This document shows, one piece after another, positions 59,236 through 64,000 of a stretch of 64,000 nucleotides of DNA. Position 1 is the first letter of the stretch; every line of letters starts with the position of its first letter. Source of the stretch: Delphinus delphis (Eukaryota; Chordata; Mammalia; Artiodactyla; Delphinidae); NCBI RefSeq assembly GCF_949987515.2, contig NC_082698.1, positions 4,422,455 through 4,486,454 on the forward strand, given 5' to 3'. The translations under genes and the position numbers were made by a program. The notes below the pieces were generated by a model. It did no database searches, had not been told where the DNA came from, and was given only the letters and a program-made list of their open reading frames with translations.

Positions 59236-59269
59236 CACATCTGTAACAAACATAACAAGGCTTATAAAA

Positions 59270-59275
59270 TTTATT
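59270..59275 (-). terminator. Candidate PTPRE polyadenylation signal (distal)
   Basis: TTTATT on the + strand, that is AATAAA on the PTPRE strand, about 3.5 kb past its stop codon. An alternative hexamer lies at 61,449-61,454. Confidence 0.45.
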
Positions 59276-62115
59276 AAATAAATACAACCAATAAAAAGCA
59301 GATGTTTAGATTTCCACATTAGGCCCAGAATATCTAAAAGAGGAAGCTGGGGTGTGAGCTGGGGAAGGGCGGAGAAGCTGAAAAAGAGAGCTGGGATCAC
59401 CAGAGACACAAGGTGTGTAAAGGGAGGCCTAACAGGTGTTTAGGTTTTAGGAGGAGAAGCGACATTAGAAGGGCTCTCTGACCCCATCTGGCTGTGGACT
59501 TTGAGCATGTGGTCACCTTCCTCGTAGATGCTGGGAAACCACTGCTCAGGGCTCGGAGCCCTGTTTGGACCGGAGGAGGGACGGGGGCCCTCTGCAGGGC
59601 CGCTTGTGACTAGTGACCCACACACCCTCAGGACTTCTGAAGACCGGCCCACTGGCCATCGTGCCCACTCCTGCCCGGGGGACTGTTTCTACACCATGTC
59701 CGAGCTAAATTTTACAAGTCCTAAAATTGTCTGTGTAAATCAATGCTTCCCTCCTAATGAATGTCTTGTCTAAAAGGATTTAAGGCAGAGGAACGAGATA
59801 AGGAGATTTCAGTGAAGAAAGAGACGCAGGCTGGAGTCAAAGTAAAGATTTATCCTCGCATCAGAATGTTTTGGATGTTGCAATTTGCATATACACAGAA
59901 TTCAGCAGCATTCACTGGCATCATAATCAGTGCAAGATCAAGTGATAAATGGAATAAAAGAAAAAAATGAAACCGGAATACATACATATATTATCAAGAT
60001 TGCACATAAATTAACACAAACACAACAGAAGTATCAGTAATCACACATTTTAAAAAATAACATGGGCGTGACTCCAAATGCTGAAACAGAGGTGTCAGGC
60101 TCGTTTTAAAAAGTTTTAAAAAACACATAAAAATACCTTTTAAAACACTGGTATGCATTCTTCATTCATAGAGCACATGGAGAGAAACAGTAAAGTGAGT
60201 CACACAGTGACTGATAAAAGCAAGGAGATCAGAATGGTCGTCTTCTAATCGCTATTTGGCGTTTGAATGTAGCCGCATGCAACGGAGAAAACTGGCAAAG
60301 AAAAATGACTTTACCAGCCTGGCGCCGTTTTGTTATGTACAATGGACTTTCTTTCACCGAAGGGGAGGAAGAGTCAAACTATCCCAGCGAGACAGAGAGG
60401 ACAGGAGTCCCGGAGCGCCCACCAAGGCTGTCTGAACCGGGACCGGGGCCGAGGCTAGGAGGCTGCAGCTACTGGGAGGCAAGAACTGCCCCAAAGGCGG
60501 AGGGGGTCCTGCAACCCAGGGACAGTGGCTTCCGCTCTGTTCTCAGAACCATGAGGGCGGAACCGCAGCAGACAAGGGGGATACACAAGGGGGCAGAAGA
60601 ACACACAAACGGGGCGCTTCCCCGAGAAGGTCTACCTTAATCTCAAGACAAGAGATGCCAGTAAGACCATTGAAAGGCCTGAAGGATTCTCACTAAAGGC
60701 TCCTACATTTGGACCCCAATCCAGGCGTCTCGACCCCTATATGTCGCCTTCACCACAAACACCGGCTCTGTTTCTAGGCTTTGGTGCTCAGTTTTCTCTC
60801 CTCCCCTTCAGTCAAGAAGGGCTTCGGGCTTGGGACTTTAACAATGAAAACAAACAGGGCCACCAGGTGCATCTCGCAAAGCTCCCTCCATTTTCTCTTC
60901 GACCCAAATGCAGAATCATTGTACCCAGAAGGGCGAGGGACGCATTCAGCTGTGTGTGGAGCTCAGGGCTGCAGGCTGGTGGCCATGGCAGCGTTCACAA
61001 AGTTGTGCTTTTGTCCGTCCAGCTGGGCACCTCATCTGACCCTTGGGTGGGGCTCGGAGGAGTGGCAGAAGCTTGATTACCGGCGGGCTTGTTATTAGGA
61101 CGTAACTTACCCTGGGTTACCTTTGTGCAATCAGTTACCAGTGGAAATATCAAATAAAGGCCTTCACATTCACATCTCTTTTAAAAAGCAAAAAGTGTAC
61201 CCAAAAATGCACATGTTAAATGTTTTCAGATGTCTTTTTTTTATATTGTGCTCATCGGCTAGGTACCTAACAGCCACAGACAGATCACTGCCATTAAATC
61301 AAACCTTTTTACATTCATCCCTTCTCTTTTTTTTGCCCCATAAGCCAATCCTGTCTGGCAGTGAGATCATTATTATCCAGTGTCAGAGGTCTCACTAGTA
61401 ACCATTCAAAAATAAATTAGCCTTTAGATTAAGGATTTCTCTTTTTCTTTTATTAAATATCGAGGAGTGGGACTTTAAAAAAAACTGTATAAATCTAGAT
61501 TTTAAGATTTCTTTTCTTACAAACAGTCTTAGCATTTACAAGAGATTTTTAAATACCAAAATGCTTCTCAGAAAGTTTAAAGCATAATTGCTTGTGGCTG
61601 CCCAACTGTTTCTACCAGGCGGGAGCCCCTTGCTTCCATGCTTGTCAGATGCTCTATCTGACCTTTTGGAATGGAAGTGGTTTTTTGTCATGCCTTGAGG
61701 CACAGCTCACGACAAGCAGGGCAGAATGGCGGGGGCCGGGAGGCAGGGGGGAGTGAGAAGTGCAGTGGGTGTGATTCTCAGACAGACGGACAGCAAGCAG
61801 CGCCCAGCGCCGTGGGACTGAAACTCTGATAACTGGTTTTGCCGGACCCAAGGCCCGTGCGAACTGGACCACTGGCCTTTACATCTTTCTCATCTGGCCA
61901 AGATGGCACGACACAGCCTTGAATAAATGCATTTTTAAGTATTACTATATAGTCACTGACTACTCCAGTGTGTTTTAGACTTGGACTCAGGTTGTAAAGT
62001 CTTCTTTGATCTTTAAAATGTAAAGATGAACCACGTGGGTTGAGACTGAGGACTACAGAATTCCCTATTTACACTGTATCTTCACAAACAGTTTGCTTTC
62101 ACAAAACTGCCACTG

Positions 62116-62297
62116 GGGGGCTTCCCTGGTGGCGCAGTGGTTGAGAGTCCGCCTGCCGATGCAGGGGACACGCGTTCGTGCCTTGGTCCGGGAAGATCCC
62201 ACATGACGCGGAGCGGCCGGAGCCTGTGCTCCGTGGCAGGAGGGGCCGCGGCAGTGAGAGGCCCGCGTACCGCAAAAAAAAACAAAAAAACAAAAAA
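62116..62297 (+). mobile_element. CHR-2 SINE in the PTPRE 3' UTR
   Basis: CHR-2 with an internal deletion between the gagcggc and cggagcctgtgctcc blocks. CTGCCACT is repeated on both flanks. It lies antisense to PTPRE. Confidence 0.93.
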
Positions 62298-62738
62298 ATC
62301 CTGCCACTACTCAGGGCTGTAAAATCAGTGTCAGGAAAATGTATTTTCCACCGATTTCTGAGTCCTCGACTGTTTTCTAAGGAAGTTGTGGTTAGTATCT
62401 TGCATAAATAAACACACTTGTCATATTAAGATTTTTAACATTTAGAGGTGCTGACTGTGTGAAATGAAATGATATGAATCTAATGAAAAATTAAAATATT
62501 TTTACTGATATTAGCAGAAATATATATTTTATGGAATATTATTTGACCTTAATACATTATTCCAGTTTTTAAAAGGGGTATTTAAGATTTAATAACTTTA
62601 CAGCAGGTGGCCTTTAAGCATAACAAAATCTATACAAAGAAATTAGGAGGATATTAATGTCAACTATGAAATAAATTAACATGATTTTTACAAAATATAC
62701 TGACCATTAAATTAAAAAATATTTTAAGGCAGGAATTT

Positions 62739-62813
62739 TCATTTGAAATTAGCATAATCAGAAAATATATCAATAAAATCTTGTACCACTTTGTAGCAGA
62801 ATTCATACTGTTC
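62739..62813 (-). CDS. PTPRE: PTPRE last coding exon (C-terminal 24 residues)
   Basis: Receptor-type tyrosine phosphatase epsilon, final coding exon. Read on the - strand, a pyrimidine-rich acceptor (tttttctttttcag) precedes [20 protein letters not shown], then ANFK and a TGA stop (62,739-62,741 on the + strand). YANFK is the shared C-terminus of PTPRA and PTPRE. The [12 protein letters not shown] version fits PTPRE rather than PTPRA (VVQEYIDAFSDY). The rest of the gene lies beyond the right edge. MKI67 and PTPRE are convergent neighbours in human 10q26, which supports the call. The exon is far too short to be found as an open frame. Confidence 0.93.
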   Translation of the reverse strand, partial: EQYEFCYKVVQDFIDIFSDYANFK

Positions 62814-64000
62814 CTGAAAAAGAAAAACAAGAACACATTAAAATAATATGAAAAAAAATTTGCCTAATTTAATTAGGAGAAACTTTAAAGAGAAGACATA
62901 AAAAAGTCTGACCAGTTATTGAAATACTGTATATCCTACTGCGTATCAGCTTCTGTTATATAATTTAGTTTCTAGGCACATGAACATTTCCAAATAAAGC
63001 TGTTTTTCTACATAGAAAATGTCAATGTTCAGTTTCAACTTTAGCATAGTGTATTTTGGACAGTCTGAGTGAGAGATCTTTAGTTTTCATATTTAAACTT
63101 AAAAATAACCACTTTTGAACTGAAAAAAAATGAGCACACTTAACATCAAACTTCAGAGTGTAATGAAAATAATCTACAGAAGTTAAATAAGACAGAAATA
63201 TAGATTATTTTTAAGCCTAAATTTACACTATAAAAGGGCATTGCTTTATATCAATTTTACTAGAATTTAAAAGAAAACTGTGTTGCATATGTATAAGGCT
63301 GTTAACTTATTGGAACACTTGGACATCATCTGACTCCAGACCCCCCAGTGGCTCTTTGAGGGGGTGAGACTAGAGTCAGATGGCGGGTTAACAGGGGACC
63401 AGAAAGCGGGTTGTGTGACACGGCCCCTAACGGGCACTCTAAAGAGGAAATGAAAGAGCTGGGGAAAATGGCCACCGCAGGGCTTCCTTAGTGAGCCTAC
63501 CGTGTGCCTCGGAAAACCATGCGTGCACAATGGTAGGCAGGCAGGTTCAAGTAACAACAGCTACCCTAAAAGGGTCTGGTTCCTTGCAGACCCTGGTCAT
63601 TTGCTGGCCCAGTGAACATGGGAGCTGGGGAAGCAGGGGGACCAAGGGCGTTCCTCATCCCCCTCCCTCCTCTTTCCCAACACCTTGGGTTCAGCCTCTT
63701 CTCTAAATTCCCATTGAACAAAAATCTACAGGCTTTTGGGTTGGAAGAGGCCAAACATTAGCCTGTCTGGCCGTTCTGGAGTCTCAGTCCAGCCATCATG
63801 GGAAGGAGCTGGGCTTTCCAGGGGAAGAAAAGATGAGGCAGAAAACTGCTGTCCTGAGGTTGCAGGGAGGTTGTCAGGAGAGCCAAGAATGGACTAAATT
63901 CCCATTGAACAAAAATCTCTAAATTCCCATTGAACAAATTCCCATTGAACAAAAATCTACAGGCTTTTGGGTTGGAAGAGGCCAAACATTAGCCTGTCTG
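62814..64000 (-). other. PTPRE: Part of the last intron of PTPRE
   Basis: Sequence upstream (in the PTPRE sense) of its last exon. I see no further exon. The right end carries a 231-bp-offset direct repeat at 63,702-64,000. Confidence 0.75.
63702..64000. repeat. Direct repeat with 231-bp offset at the right edge
   Basis: A block from aaattcccattgaacaaaaa to gccaaacattagcctgtctg occurs at 63,703-63,769 and again at 63,934-64,000. In front of the second copy, aaattcccattgaacaaa is itself present two further times. The array is cut by the window edge. Confidence 0.9.

Larger units (their letters stand above)
59250..62738 (-). other. PTPRE: PTPRE 3' UTR (left end approximate)
   Basis: AT-rich sequence downstream of the PTPRE stop with no other gene. 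On the - strand AATAAA occurs opposite 59,270-59,275, which would give a UTR of about 3.5 kb, and opposite 61,449-61,454 (about 1.3 kb). A CHR-2 SINE at 62,116-62,297 is embedded in it. Confidence 0.6.

Noticed and set aside
5127..62411. Many short open frames sharing GTRASHCCGLSRCGAQAPD-like or VESPPADAGDTGSC-like peptides (for example 5,163-5,489; 6,941-7,324; 30,394-30,645; 32,463-32,813; 43,551-43,961; 62,065-62,307)
   Set aside because: They are translations of CHR-2 SINE copies on one strand or the other, not a protein family.
1..64000. CRISPR array, prophage, operon or other prokaryotic system
   Set aside because: All structure fits a mammalian nuclear genome. The direct repeats seen are SINEs, microsatellites or coding Ki-67 repeats.

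Overview
This is mammalian nuclear DNA: multi-exon genes with GT-AG introns, CpG-island promoters, and many LINE-1, MIR and MaLR relics. At least eleven copies of the tRNA-derived CHR-1 and CHR-2 SINEs, several with clear target-site duplications, point to a cetacean (dolphin, porpoise or whale). The species cannot be fixed from the sequence alone. I see no prokaryotic genes, CRISPR arrays or operons.

The window holds one complete gene and the tail of another, arranged tail to tail. MKI67 (proliferation marker Ki-67) runs on the + strand from a CpG-island promoter near 26.7-27.4 kb to a stop codon at 53,921-53,923. I placed all 14 coding exons by splice sites, reading frame and remembered human protein. 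The lengths sum to 8,199 nt, which is 2,732 codons plus stop with every phase closing, so the gene looks intact. It encodes an N-terminal FHA domain, a PP1-docking RVSF motif, about 12 Ki-67 repeats in one 5.27-kb exon, and a C-terminal Leu/Arg chromatin-binding tail. The human protein is 3,256 aa with 16 repeats, so this one is clearly shorter. On the - strand the last coding exon of PTPRE (receptor-type tyrosine phosphatase epsilon) lies at 62,739-62,813, with a 3' UTR that probably runs to about 59.25 kb.

Layout: 1-18 kb is repeat-rich intergenic DNA (old and young L1, CHR SINEs, two related ERV-type LTRs, another solo LTR, MaLR LTRs, MIRs, microsatellites). At 18.1-19.1 kb there is an isolated CpG-rich block with three same-direction CTCF-like motifs. 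The 19.2-26.6 kb stretch is AT-rich and repeat-derived. The 26.6-54.5 kb stretch is MKI67, with SINEs and L1 pieces in its introns. The 54.5-59.2 kb stretch is intergenic and contains a U6 snRNA/L1 chimeric retropseudogene. The 59.2-64 kb stretch is the PTPRE 3' UTR, last exon and part of its last intron.

No previously undescribed system is evident. The observations most worth checking are the near-identical four-repeat higher-order duplication inside the MKI67 repeat exon, a GC-AG intron before the last MKI67 exon, the E2F/CHR/CCAAT cluster in its promoter, the tandem CTCF-like motifs, the U6-L1 chimera with target-site duplications, and a near-perfect intronic hairpin.
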